In this document: one piece after another, positions 1-8,491 of the stretch
How the letters are laid out: every line of letters begins with the position of its first letter
Numbering within the stretch: position 1 is the stretch's first letter
Source: an uncultured Eubacterium sp.
GTDB taxonomy: Bacteria; Bacillota; Clostridia; Oscillospirales; Acutalibacteraceae
Assembly (NCBI GenBank): GCA_900542875.1
Contig: UQPH01000015.1
Span: forward strand, 1-33,473
Direction of reading: 5' to 3'
DNA length: 33,473 bases
The notes under the pieces: model-generated
Database searches by the model: none
What the model was told of the DNA's origin: nothing
The model's input: the letters and a program-made list of their open reading frames with translations, nothing else
Made by a program: the position numbers and the translations under genes

Positions 1-2379
1 GGCGGCGCAACGGGTTCGTCAAAGGCGCATGACAGCCACTCAATCGAGACCTGCGGCGCAGAGGTGCAAAAGGGTAATCCGCCGACAGAGCGTAAAATTC
101 AAAGACTTTTCCGCAACCCCGAAGTTGCTAAGATGATAAAGCGTTGCAATGACTTCGGTGCAGGCGGCGTAAGCGTTGCAATCGGCGAACTTGCAGACGG
201 ACTGCAAATTGACCTTGACGCAGTACCTAAGAAATATGACGGTCTTGACGGCACGGAACTTGCCATTTCCGAATCACAGGAGCGTATGGCAGTAGTAATC
301 GACAAGAAAGACAAGGATAGATTCATCGCTCTTTCAAACGAGGAAAACCTTGAGGCAACCGTTGTCGCAAAGGTTACGGACAACAACCGTCTCGAGATGA
401 CATGGAGAGGCGACAAAATCGTTGACCTCAGCCGTGACTTCCTTAACACAAACGGCGTGGTTCAGCACGCAAAGGCTGAAATCGAAGCGATAGACGATAT
501 ATCATACCGCACAGAAGTTCCGTCGGTGCTCAGCGGTATGTCAAACGCAGAGGCGCTCAAAGCAAACCTTGAAAGGCTCGAAGTTTGCTCTCAAAAGGGA
601 CTTGCAGAAAGATTCGACTCATCAATCGGTGCAAGCACCGTATTAATGCCGTTCGCAGGAAAATACCAACTTACCCCCGAGGAAGCAATGGTGGCTAAAA
701 TTCCGCTTCTTAAAGGCGAAACCGACACCGCAACGGTAATGTCCTACGGCTTTATACCGAAACTTTCACGCTGGTCTGCATTCCATTCGGCAGCCTTTGC
801 CGTAACGGAATCGCTCGCAAAACTTGCCTCGGTAGGTTGCGACCCGAGCGGCGCAAGACTTACATTCCAGGAATATTTTGAAAAACTCGGAAATGCACCC
901 GAGCGTTGGGGCAAGCCGACATCGGCACTTCTCGGTGCTTTGAGTGCACAGGTAGGCTATCATACTCCGTCAATCGGCGGTAAGGACTCTATGAGCGGAA
1001 GCTTTAACGACCTTGATGTTCCGCCAACGCTCGTTTCGTTCGCCGTAGGCATTTCAAAAGCAAGCGAAACAGTATCGTCTCAGTTCAAAGGCAACGGTAC
1101 AACAGTTAAACTCGTTGAAATTCCCGTTGACGAGGAGAGCGGACTGCCTAAATACGACGAGGCTATGGCACTTATGGTAAAGGTCGCAAAGGCTGTCAGA
1201 GACGGCAGAGTGCTCGCCGCAAGCGTAGTCAAAGAGGGCGGTGCGGCTGCCTGCGTATGCAAAATGGCATTCGGAAACAAAACGGGCTTTACCTTTGCAC
1301 AGGGACTTGACGCAAAGACATTATTTGCTCCGCTTCAGGGCAGTTTTGTACTTGAACTTGCAAACGAAGACGCATTTGACGGCGTAACCCTCGGTGCGAC
1401 AAACAATAATTCCGTATTCATTCTCGACGGCACGGTTTACACCTGTGATGATTTAATCGAGGCTTGGAGCGGCAAACTCGAAAAGGTATTCCCGACAGAG
1501 TCCGGCAAGAAAGCCGAAATGTACGAGGAAGTTCCGCTTTACAAGAACCGCTCTATCTTTGTTGCAAAGAACAAGATTGCAAAGCCGAGAGTATTCATTC
1601 CTGCATTCCCGGGTACAAACTGCGAAATCGATACTGCAAGAGCCTTTGAAAAGGCAGGAGCAGAGGCTTCTGTTCTCGTAGTAAACAACCTTACTCCTCA
1701 GGCTATCGAGGAGACAATCGACAAGATGGCAGAGGAAATTGAAAAGAGCCAAATCATTATGTTCCCGGGCGGATTTTCGGGCGGTGACGAACCGGAGGGT
1801 TCGGGCAAATTCATTGCAACAACTTTCCGCAATCCTAAAATCAGCGAGGCAGTTTCAAAACTTCTCAACTGCCGTGACGGTCTTATGCTCGGTATCTGCA
1901 ACGGCTTCCAGGCACTCATTAAACTCGGCTTAGTACCTTACGGTGAAATCGTTGACATAAAGGAGAGCGACCCGACGCTTACATTCAACACCATCGGCAG
2001 ACACATTTCATCTATGGCTTACACGAGAGTCACAAGTGTTAAGTCTCCGTGGTTCTCGGGCGTAAACGCAGGCGATGTATTCAGCATTCCTATCAGCCAC
2101 GGCGAGGGCAGATTTGTTGCCGACGAGGAAACAATCAAGCGTCTTATCGCAAACGGACAGATTGCAACGCAGTATGTAACTCCCGACGGCGATGTAACGG
2201 ACGAAATGCCGTTTAATCCGAACGGCTCGGTATGTGCGGTTGAGGGTATCACCTCTCCCGACGGACGAGTTCTCGGCAAGATGGGACACTGCGAGCGTAA
2301 GGGCGACAACCTCTACGCAAATGTTCCGGGCGAAAAGGATATGAAACTGTTTGAAAGCGGCGTAAATTATTTCAAATAA
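1..2379 (+). CDS. purL: Phosphoribosylformylglycinamidine synthase (large PurL), 3' part
   Basis: This enzyme converts FGAR, glutamine and ATP to FGAM, the fourth step of purine synthesis, in the cytosol. The frame is open from base 1, so the gene starts outside the window; 792 codons are present, about two thirds of the usual 1200-1300 residue single-chain form. Visible in order are the glycine-rich GGATGSSK segment at the very start, an AIRS-type catalytic half (around codons 200-340, with the GGKDSMSGSF motif), and a C-terminal PurQ-like glutamine amidotransferase domain from about codon 530. The amidotransferase has its nucleophile Cys in GICNGFQ (codon 633) and the His/Glu pair in SHGEGRF (codons 700 and 702), so the ammonia-producing site looks intact. 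A strong terminator follows 17 bases after the stop. The fused form, rather than separate purS/purQ/purL, is seen directly from the linked domains. Confidence 0.97.
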   Translation, partial: GGATGSSKAHDSHSIETCGAEVQKGNPPTERKIQRLFRNPEVAKMIKRCNDFGAGGVSVAIGELADGLQIDLDAVPKKYDGLDGTELAISESQERMAVVIDKKDKDRFIALSNEENLEATVVAKVTDNNRLEMTWRGDKIVDLSRDFLNTNGVVQHAKAEIEAIDDISYRTEVPSVLSGMSNAEALKANLERLEVCSQKGLAERFDSSIGASTVLMPFAGKYQLTPEEAMVAKIPLLKGETDTATVMSYGFIPKLSRWSAFHSAAFAVTESLAKLASVGCDPSGARLTFQEYFEKLGNAPERWGKPTSALLGALSAQVGYHTPSIGGKDSMSGSFNDLDVPPTLVSFAVGISKASETVSSQFKGNGTTVKLVEIPVDEESGLPKYDEAMALMVKVAKAVRDGRVLAASVVKEGGAAACVCKMAFGNKTGFTFAQGLDAKTLFAPLQGSFVLELANEDAFDGVTLGATNNNSVFILDGTVYTCDDLIEAWSGKLEKVFPTESGKKAEMYEEVPLYKNRSIFVAKNKIAKPRVFIPAFPGTNCEIDTARAFEKAGAEASVLVVNNLTPQAIEETIDKMAEEIEKSQIIMFPGGFSGGDEPEGSGKFIATTFRNPKISEAVSKLLNCRDGLMLGICNGFQALIKLGLVPYGEIVDIKESDPTLTFNTIGRHISSMAYTRVTSVKSPWFSGVNAGDVFSIPISHGEGRFVADEETIKRLIANGQIATQYVTPDGDVTDEMPFNPNGSVCAVEGITSPDGRVLGKMGHCERKGDNLYANVPGEKDMKLFESGVNYFK

Positions 2380-2396
2380 TAATATGTAACAATGAT

Positions 2397-2431
2397 AAAA
2401 GCGTTCCGAATTTCATTCGGAACGCTTTTTT
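2397..2431. terminator. Bidirectional intrinsic terminator between purL and the ATP-grasp pair
   Basis: A perfect inverted repeat (GCGTTCCGAA / TTCGGAACGC around a short loop) is preceded by AAAA and followed by a run of six T. The flanking A and T tracts let it work for purL on the plus strand and for the convergent minus-strand genes ending at 2454. Confidence 0.88.
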
Positions 2432-2442
2432 GTTGTTTATAG

Positions 2443-2465
2443 TGCCTCCCCTCTCAAGGGAGGCA
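2443..2465. repeat. GC-rich palindrome TGCCTCCC / GGGAGGCA at the 3' end of an ATP-grasp gene
   Basis: Eight-base perfect arms (2443-2450 and 2458-2465) surround a seven-base loop. The stop codon of the minus-strand ATP-grasp gene (2454-2456) lies in the loop, so the arm encodes its last residues. It lacks its own T-tract and stands out in base composition from the AT-rich surroundings. It may be a remnant of an interspersed palindromic repeat or an added processing hairpin; this is inference. Confidence 0.5.
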
Positions 2466-3188
2466 TTTAGATTTAATATATTTAATATACATATCAATTA
2501 TATCTATATCCGTTTTATCATAAATCATACGTGCTCCGACGGTGTCCTCGAGTTCGTTAAAAATCATTCTGCCGTTATCAAAAAGAAAATCAACGCCGTA
2601 ATAATGTGCACCCAGAGGAGTCACCAAATCAATGATTTTTTGCACCTTTTGAGTCTCGGCTTTACTCAAATCGTAAATCTCCGCCCTGCCGCCGAGGCAA
2701 TAATTTGAACGAAAATCCGTATCGCTCACCCTTAAAATCGAGGCAACTGTTTTGCCGCCCAGCACCCACACCCTCACATCTCGTCCGAGGTCGGTCGCAG
2801 GTTTTTGACATACGAAATTTTCATCATAATCACTCTCGTTGCGGCACATCACAACTCCGTTTCCGCCGTGGGAATCCCTCGGCTTTTTAACGAACGGAGG
2901 CGTGCTGTATCGAGTGGGTAAAATCTCGATTCCGTTTTTTTCCATAAAATCATAACAAAGTTGTTTATCATTTGCAAGGCGTGAAAAAGCAGAGCCGTTA
3001 AACACGAAAACGCCCTTTTTTTCATAATATTCTGCAACTTTATAATCATTGCTTCTGTTTATGACAAGCGACGCCTCGCCCCTGTAATCGGGCGGCACGG
3101 TAACGGCGCCGAGTTCTCTCTCGAATTTTTCGACAACAAAGCGGTTGCGCCGTGCCTCCTCGGGCGAATAAACCAAAATCGTCTTCAT
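2454..3188 (-). CDS. ATP-grasp domain protein, RimK-like, substrate unknown
   Basis: A 244-residue protein with the ATP-grasp layout of carboxylate-amine ligases. A nucleotide-binding lysine region (FVKKPRDSHGGNGV, about residues 100-113) is followed by GRDVRVWVLGG and RSNYCLGG. The C-terminal metal site reads GVDFLF...FNELEDTVGAR. In RimK-type enzymes the last metal motif is normally E-x-N; here it is E-x-E-D, so metal binding may differ. The start codon overlaps the stop of the upstream ligase by four bases (ATGA), implying translational coupling and a joint function. It is shorter than typical RimK (about 300). It could be a peptide or amino-acid ligase, or a partner subunit of its neighbour. 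No precursor peptide gene is visible next to it. The ATP-grasp assignment is firm; the substrate cannot be read from sequence. Confidence 0.82.
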   Translation of the reverse strand: MKTILVYSPEEARRNRFVVEKFERELGAVTVPPDYRGEASLVINRSNDYKVAEYYEKKGVFVFNGSAFSRLANDKQLCYDFMEKNGIEILPTRYSTPPFVKKPRDSHGGNGVVMCRNESDYDENFVCQKPATDLGRDVRVWVLGGKTVASILRVSDTDFRSNYCLGGRAEIYDLSKAETQKVQKIIDLVTPLGAHYYGVDFLFDNGRMIFNELEDTVGARMIYDKTDIDIIDMYIKYIKSKCLP

Positions 3189-3997
3189 ATCTTCCTCAGT
3201 ATTTCCTCAAAAATCAGCGGTGCGACATCAACTCCGCTCGTGTGCATAATATTCATAATATGGGCATTTGAATTAACCTCACAGAGGGTGTCACCGCTCA
3301 TAATATCAACGCCGCCGAAAGTCAGCCCGAGTTCCCTGCAAGCAGTTAAGACAATCTCGCACTCCTTTTCGGTAGGTATGTATTTTTCGGCAGTGCCGCC
3401 GTTTGTGATATTTGAGCGAAAATCGTGCTCATTCTTACGCTTCATGGCGGCAACAACCCTGTTTCCGACAACTTCTATTCGCACATCTTCGCCGCCGCAC
3501 TCGATATATTCCTGGAGCAAAAACGGCTCTCTCGTAACATATTTCAAAACCTCATTCACGTTTCGGCACAAATGCACCTGTTCGCCGAACGAACCGCAGC
3601 AATTTTTAATCACGAGCGGAAAACCGAGCACCTCGCCCGCTTTTTCGATAAAATCCGTATAATCCACATCAAAAAATGACAGCGGCGCAATTATCGTTTT
3701 CGGCTGTTTCAGTTTATTTTCAAGTGCCAAATATGTCTTTGCCTTATCATCGCAAAGAGCAATCGAACGTGCGGAATTAAATACGGGAACGCCTTTATTT
3801 TCAAGACTTTTCGCAAGATTGACATCCTTGTCCCAAAAGAGAACAAAATCGGGTCTTTCGCTCTCAAAAAGCATCTGCTCGTTTGTTTTTAAGCGGAGCG
3901 ATATATTCATTTTTTCAGCCGTTTTTTTTAAGTGCGAATGAAGTGACGAATATTTTTCGCCCGACAAATAGTGATTAACTACCAAAAAGCCTGTCAT
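3185..3997 (-). CDS. RimK/LysX-family ATP-grasp ligase
   Basis: A 270-residue protein resembling the RimK/LysX ligases, which join an amino acid (often glutamate) to a carboxylate through an acyl-phosphate. The ATP-binding block is PLVIKNCCGSFGEQV (about residues 126-140). It is followed by LLQEYIECGGEDVRIEVVGNR and by DFRSNITNGG, the R-x-N phosphate/metal region. The C-terminal GGVDIM...CEVNSNAHIMNI carries the usual D, E and N metal ligands, so it looks catalytically complete. An AAAGGAA ribosome site lies just before the ATG. The gene starts a two-gene minus-strand unit with the shorter ligase, driven by a promoter back-to-back with that of the AICAR transformylase. Known family members modify ribosomal protein S6, the lysine carrier protein LysW or cofactor F420; none of these partners is visible here. 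Confidence 0.88.
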   Translation of the reverse strand: MTGFLVVNHYLSGEKYSSLHSHLKKTAEKMNISLRLKTNEQMLFESERPDFVLFWDKDVNLAKSLENKGVPVFNSARSIALCDDKAKTYLALENKLKQPKTIIAPLSFFDVDYTDFIEKAGEVLGFPLVIKNCCGSFGEQVHLCRNVNEVLKYVTREPFLLQEYIECGGEDVRIEVVGNRVVAAMKRKNEHDFRSNITNGGTAEKYIPTEKECEIVLTACRELGLTFGGVDIMSGDTLCEVNSNAHIMNIMHTSGVDVAPLIFEEILRKI

Positions 3998-4030
3998 ATT
4001 ACCGTTCCTTTTTTACACATTATGATAAAT

Positions 4031-4059
4031 ATTGTATCATTGTCACTTGAAAAAGACAA
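4031..4059 (-). promoter_or_regulatory. Promoter of the ATP-grasp pair
   Basis: Read on the minus strand, TTGTCT (4059-4054), a 17-base spacer and TACAAT (4036-4031) precede the ATP-grasp ATG by about 33 bases. It lies back-to-back with the divergent purine promoter, the two -35 boxes being one base apart. Confidence 0.6.
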
Positions 4060-4075
4060 TAAAATATTGTAAAAT
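4047..4075 (+). promoter_or_regulatory. Promoter of the AICAR transformylase gene
   Basis: TTGAAA (4047-4052), a 17-base spacer and TAAAAT (4070-4075) lie about 43 bases before the start codon. The 5' leader would be short (about 37 bases), leaving no room for a purine riboswitch. Confidence 0.6.
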
Positions 4076-4118
4076 AATAGTCTGTGATAAATTATAATAT
4101 ACGGTAGGAGTGTTTCAG

Positions 4119-5294
4119 ATGACAGAGTACAAGCTCAAATACGGTTGTAACCCTAATCAAAACCCTGCAAGAATCCATATGGACGGCAAGGAACTTCCCT
4201 TTTCCGTGCTTAACGGCTCGGCAGGTTATATAAATTTGCTTGACGCATTCAATTCCTGGCAGCTCGTAAAGGAACTCAAAGAGGCTACGGGCTTTGCAAG
4301 TGCCGCAAGTTTTAAGCACGTGTCCCCGGCAGGTGCGGCAGTGGCACAGCCGCTGACAGAGACCGACCGCAAGGTATGTATGGTCCCCGACGGCTTAGAG
4401 CTTTCGCCAATCGCACAGGCTTATGTCAGAGCAAGAAGTACGGACAGACAGTCCTCGTTCGGTGATTTTGTTGCGCTGAGCGACGAGTGCGACGAGAGCG
4501 TTGCACAGTTTTTGCTCAAAGAAGTAAGCGACGGCATTATCGCTCCGTCATATTCCGACAAAGCGCTCGAACTGTTAAAATCAAAGCGCAGAGGAAACTT
4601 CCTCATTATTCAAATCGACCCCGACTATGTTCCCGAAGAAATGGAAACAAAGCAGGTGTTCGGCATTAAATTTGAGCAGAAGCGCAATAATGCAAAAATC
4701 ACTATGGATTTGTTCGACAATATGCCGACAAAAATCAAGGACATTCCCGAAATAGCAAAAATAGACCTTCTCATATCAATGATTACACTCAAATACACTC
4801 AGTCGAACTCAGTCGTTTACGCACAAGGCGGACAGACGCTCGGCGTAGGCGCAGGACAGCAGAGCAGAATTCTCTGCACCCGTATGGCAGGCTCAAAGGC
4901 TGATATGCTGTGGCTGAGAAGAAACGAGAAAGTGCTCAATCTTCCGTTCATTGACGGCATACGCAAGTGCGACGCCGACAACGCAATCGACCTCTACATC
5001 AGCGACGATTACGAGGAACTGCTCAAAGACGGCGTATGGCAGAGATACTTTACATCAAAGCCTGAACCGTTCACCGCTGAGGAAAAGGCTCAGTGGCACA
5101 GCAAAATGGACAATGTTGCGCTCGGCTCGGACGCATTCTTCCCGTTTGAGGACAACATAGAAAGAGCCGTTAAATCGGGAGTAAAATATATCGCTCAACC
5201 GGGCGGCTCCGTAAGAGACGAAGAAGTTATAAAATGCTGCGACGAGCACGGCATAGCAATGGCAATGACCGGAATCAGATTATTCCATCATTAA
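4119..5294 (+). CDS. Stand-alone AICAR transformylase (PurH-like, no cyclohydrolase domain)
   Basis: A 391-residue protein matching the AICAR formyltransferase half of PurH, which makes FAICAR from AICAR and 10-formyl-THF. The active-site Lys-His pair is seen in SFKHVSPAGAA, and the C-terminus carries the typical YIAQPGGSVRDEEVI and AMTGIRLFHH. The N-terminal MGS-like IMP cyclohydrolase domain of bifunctional PurH (about 510-530 residues) is absent; the protein begins directly with the transferase part. The ATG at 4119 is chosen over an in-frame GTG at 4110 because GGTAGGAG ends at 4110, at correct spacing for the ATG. PurA follows 102 bases later with only a weak hairpin between, so the two may be co-transcribed. 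IMP cyclohydrolase must be encoded elsewhere, for example as a PurO-like enzyme; that is inference. Confidence 0.92.
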   Translation: MTEYKLKYGCNPNQNPARIHMDGKELPFSVLNGSAGYINLLDAFNSWQLVKELKEATGFASAASFKHVSPAGAAVAQPLTETDRKVCMVPDGLELSPIAQAYVRARSTDRQSSFGDFVALSDECDESVAQFLLKEVSDGIIAPSYSDKALELLKSKRRGNFLIIQIDPDYVPEEMETKQVFGIKFEQKRNNAKITMDLFDNMPTKIKDIPEIAKIDLLISMITLKYTQSNSVVYAQGGQTLGVGAGQQSRILCTRMAGSKADMLWLRRNEKVLNLPFIDGIRKCDADNAIDLYISDDYEELLKDGVWQRYFTSKPEPFTAEEKAQWHSKMDNVALGSDAFFPFEDNIERAVKSGVKYIAQPGGSVRDEEVIKCCDEHGIAMAMTGIRLFHH

Positions 5295-5396
5295 TAACAA
5301 CTCCCGTAAAAAGGGAGACAATAAAACGCCGACACCTTAACAAGGTACGACAACACGAAGCATAACACAACACATAATTTTTAAGGAGACATAAAA

Positions 5397-6671
5397 ATGG
5401 TAAGAGCAATAGTAGGTGCTAACTGGGGCGACGAAGGCAAGGGTAAAATCACCGATATGTTTGCCGAAAAGAGCGACATCGTTATTCGCTTTCAGGGCGG
5501 TGCCAATGCAGGACACACTATCATTAACGAACACGGCAGATTTGCTTTGCATCTTATGCCGTCGGGTATTTGCTACAACCACACAACCTGTATTATCGGC
5601 AACGGCGTAGCACTCGACATCAATAAATTCATCAACGAACTTGAGGATGTTAAAAAAGCAGGTCTTAATCCAAAACTTTTGGTAAGCGACAGAGCACAAA
5701 TCCTTATGCCTTACCACATTCTCCTCGATACATACGAGGAGGAGAGACTCGGCAAAAACGCATTCGGCTCGACAAAGAGCGGCATTGCACCGTTCTTCAG
5801 CGACAAGTACAGCAAGATAGGTATTCAGGTAAACGAACTTTTCGATGACGAAGCCTTAAAAGCAAAACTGAAAAATATATGCACTCTTAAAAATCTTATT
5901 CTCGAGCACGTATATCACAAGCCGCTTCTTAACGAGGACGATTTATTCAACACCTGTGTTGAGTACAGAGAGAAAATTAAGCCGTATGTATGTGACACCC
6001 ACAAGTACATTGCACAGGCTCTCAAAGACGGAAAGAACATTCTTCTTGAGGGACAACTCGGAACTCTTAAAGACCCCGATTTCGGCATTTACCCAATGGT
6101 TACATCATCATCTACCCTTGCAGGCTACGGCTGTGTAGGTGCAGGTATACCGCCTCACGAGGTTAAGGACATCGTTGTTGTAACAAAGGCATATTCCTCC
6201 GCTGTCGGCGCAGGCGAATTCGTATCCGAAATATTCGGCGACGAGGCGCAGGAACTTCGTATTCACGGCGGCGACAAGGGCGAATTCGGCGCAACAACGG
6301 GCAGACCGAGAAGAGTCGGCTGGTTCGACTGCGTTGCATCACGCTACGGAATCGAATGTCAAGGCGCAACTCAGGTGGCTATGACCGCTCTCGACTGCCT
6401 CTCGTATCTTGAAGAAATCAAGGTTTGCACAGGCTATGAGATTGACGGCGAAATCACAAAGGACTTCCCGACAACTTCTCAGCTTAAAAAAGCAAAGCCT
6501 GTATTTGAGACCCTTAAAGGCTGGCACTGTGACATACGTGGAATCAAAGAATTCGACAAACTTCCAAAAGAAGCACAGGACTATGTTCTCTTTATCGAAA
6601 AACAACTCGGTCATAAGATTAATATGGTATCGAACGGACCGGAAAGAGAAGCCATCATTTACAGAGACTAA
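5397..6671 (+). CDS. purA: Adenylosuccinate synthetase
   Basis: This enzyme joins IMP and aspartate using GTP, the first committed step to AMP. The protein has 424 residues, the usual length. The N-terminal GANWGDEGKGK is the GTP-binding/catalytic glycine loop, NAGHT contains the catalytic His, and GQLGTLKDPDFGIYPMVTSS and TTGRPRRVGWFD are the conserved IMP-binding and active-site segments. A TAAGGAGA ribosome site precedes the ATG by about seven bases. It lies downstream of the AICAR transformylase and is closed by a strong terminator. No separate consensus promoter is evident in the 102-base gap, so it is probably read from the upstream purine promoter. Confidence 0.98.
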   Translation: MVRAIVGANWGDEGKGKITDMFAEKSDIVIRFQGGANAGHTIINEHGRFALHLMPSGICYNHTTCIIGNGVALDINKFINELEDVKKAGLNPKLLVSDRAQILMPYHILLDTYEEERLGKNAFGSTKSGIAPFFSDKYSKIGIQVNELFDDEALKAKLKNICTLKNLILEHVYHKPLLNEDDLFNTCVEYREKIKPYVCDTHKYIAQALKDGKNILLEGQLGTLKDPDFGIYPMVTSSSTLAGYGCVGAGIPPHEVKDIVVVTKAYSSAVGAGEFVSEIFGDEAQELRIHGGDKGEFGATTGRPRRVGWFDCVASRYGIECQGATQVAMTALDCLSYLEEIKVCTGYEIDGEITKDFPTTSQLKKAKPVFETLKGWHCDIRGIKEFDKLPKEAQDYVLFIEKQLGHKINMVSNGPEREAIIYRD

Positions 6672-6687
6672 TCAAAGTTCCTATATT

Positions 6688-6718
6688 AAAGCAACTGCCG
6701 TTTGGCAGTTGCTTTTTT
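6688..6718 (+). terminator. Intrinsic terminator after purA
   Basis: The inverted repeat GCAACTGCC / GGCAGTTGC with a four-base GTTT loop is followed directly by six T, about 20 bases after the purA stop. Confidence 0.92.
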
Positions 6719-6822
6719 GTTATTCTGAATGCCTGTAACAAAATTCAAAAACTTTCTTGTCAGCCTAAGTTTAATTTTCTTCATATTTTCCACCGTCGCC
6801 GGACGAACAGTAGATTTTACAC

Positions 6823-6851
6823 TTGCAATAAATATTTATACATTATATAAT
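6823..6851 (+). promoter_or_regulatory. Promoter of the CLC gene
   Basis: TTGCAA (6823-6828), a 17-base spacer and a perfect TATAAT (6846-6851). The expected transcription start is within one or two bases of the CLC start codon at 6859, so the mRNA could be leaderless. Confidence 0.65.
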
Positions 6852-6858
6852 ATAGAGT

Positions 6859-8442
6859 ATGAAAGAGCGTAAAAAATTAAGCACGGTAAGAAAACTTAAA
6901 TCAGGCAAAAGCGAAGCATTTTTCCTCGCAGTGAGAGGTGTTGAGGTCGGCATTTTCGCAGGACTCGTATCGGTACTTTACAGATACCTGCTCTCTATTG
7001 CCGAAAACAGCCTGAACAAGATTCTTGCCTATGTGGGACGAAACGGAATAAAAATAGCGATTTGGCTGATAATCCTGGGATTTCTCGGCTTTTTTGTCGC
7101 ATACATAAACAAGAAAGAGCCCGACGCATCGGGCAGCGGAATACCGCAGATTAACGGAGAAATCAAAGGCAGGTTGTCTCCGTGCTGGTGGAGAGTTATC
7201 CTCGCAAAACTTATAGGCGGAACGACTGCTGTTTTTTCGGGTCTGTCGCTGGGCAGAGAGGGTCCGAGCGTTCAACTCGGCGGTATGGCGGCTAAGGGAG
7301 TCGCAAAAATAACAAAGGCGGACAAAACCACCGAACTGCGTATGATTTCGTGCGGTGCGGGCGCAGGTATGGCGGCGGCATTTAATGCTCCGCTGACGGG
7401 CGTTATGTTCGTTATGGAGGAAATACACCACTCATTTGACCGCAACATTTTATGTATGGGAATCGTATCAAGCATTGTTGCGGACTATGTATCAAAACTG
7501 TTTTTCGGTCAGAGCACCGTATTTAACTACAACACGGTTACATTTCCGCTGGGACAGTACTGGGTGCTTATTTTGTTTGGAATAATAATAGGCGTTTCGG
7601 GCGTGGGATATACAAAAATTATGCTCAAAATGCAGGAACTTTATAAAAAAATTCCAAAACTGTCGCAAAAGGTAAAGATGCCGATTATCTTCATTTTCAG
7701 CGGCATTGTCGGTTTGGTACTGCCGCAGGTTCTTTGCGGCGGTCACAGCATGGTGGAATACCTTATGAACGATCACCCGAGCATTACCGTTATGTTCTCG
7801 CTTCTTGTTGCGAAATTCGCATTCGGCGCAGTATGCTTTGCAAGCGGTGCTCCGGGCGGAACGCTCTATCCGCTGTGCGTACTCGGAACATACCTGGGTG
7901 CGACGCTCGGCAGTATTGCCATAAACATAACAGGCTTGCCGACAGGATTGTGGGAGGAATTTGCCGTTTTGGGTATGGCAGGTTTCTTTGCCGCAACGGT
8001 TAAAAGTCCGATTACCGGTATCGTGCTCGTCTTTGAACTTACGGGAAATATGAAAAATCTTTTGCCCATAGCAACGGTTGCACTGATAAGCTATGCGGTG
8101 TCCGACCTGCTCGGCGGTGAGCCTATGTATGAGGCACTGCTCGGCAGAATCTCAAACAAAAGCGAAAGCGAAAACCTGCCGAAGAGCAGAGAAAAAATTA
8201 TCAAATCCTTTGTTATTCCTATCGGAAGCGACCTTGACGGAAAGAAGATAAAGGACATAGATTGGGGCAGGCACGCCCTTATCATCACCGTTGAGCGAGG
8301 CGAAGAAAGCATAACGCCAAACGGAGATTTGATACTGAAATCGGACGATGAGGTTGTATTCTTCATCTCACAGCGAAAGAGAGCGAAAACAGAGGAACAC
8401 CTCGAATCTCTCTTTGCGGAGCAGTACAAACCCATAGCGTAA
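6859..8442 (+). CDS. CLC-type chloride/proton antiporter with TrkA-C domain
   Basis: A 527-residue membrane protein of the CLC family. The anion-selectivity motif GSGIP is at residues 92-96 and GREGPSVQ at 132-139. Its Glu134 matches the gating glutamate of E. coli ClcA, and the MEE at 186-188 supplies an equivalent of the proton glutamate, so an exchanger rather than a channel is likely. The serine in GSGIP argues against the fluoride-specific CLC-F branch. Hydrophobic segments run to about residue 435. A cytoplasmic TrkA-C (RCK-C) domain follows at about 445-520, thought to bind a regulatory ligand. No ribosome site lies before the ATG, and the promoter -10 ends only seven bases upstream. 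The GH3 gene starts 49 bases downstream without a terminator, so the two may form an operon. Confidence 0.93.
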   Translation: MKERKKLSTVRKLKSGKSEAFFLAVRGVEVGIFAGLVSVLYRYLLSIAENSLNKILAYVGRNGIKIAIWLIILGFLGFFVAYINKKEPDASGSGIPQINGEIKGRLSPCWWRVILAKLIGGTTAVFSGLSLGREGPSVQLGGMAAKGVAKITKADKTTELRMISCGAGAGMAAAFNAPLTGVMFVMEEIHHSFDRNILCMGIVSSIVADYVSKLFFGQSTVFNYNTVTFPLGQYWVLILFGIIIGVSGVGYTKIMLKMQELYKKIPKLSQKVKMPIIFIFSGIVGLVLPQVLCGGHSMVEYLMNDHPSITVMFSLLVAKFAFGAVCFASGAPGGTLYPLCVLGTYLGATLGSIAINITGLPTGLWEEFAVLGMAGFFAATVKSPITGIVLVFELTGNMKNLLPIATVALISYAVSDLLGGEPMYEALLGRISNKSESENLPKSREKIIKSFVIPIGSDLDGKKIKDIDWGRHALIITVERGEESITPNGDLILKSDDEVVFFISQRKRAKTEEHLESLFAEQYKPIA

Positions 8443-8491
8443 TTTTACATAAAACCACACGCACGCACATTCAATCCGAAAGGAGATCCTT

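Noticed and set aside
2430..2708. Plus-strand 92-residue reading frame opposite the ATP-grasp gene
   Set aside because: It is antisense to a conserved coding region, has no ribosome site and starts in the purL terminator.
4076..4118. Purine riboswitch before the AICAR transformylase gene
   Set aside because: The predicted leader is only about 37 bases and has no purine-aptamer-like junction.
5301..5317. Terminator between the AICAR transformylase gene and purA
   Set aside because: CTCCC/GGGAG is only five base pairs and lacks a T-tract, so read-through into purA is more likely.
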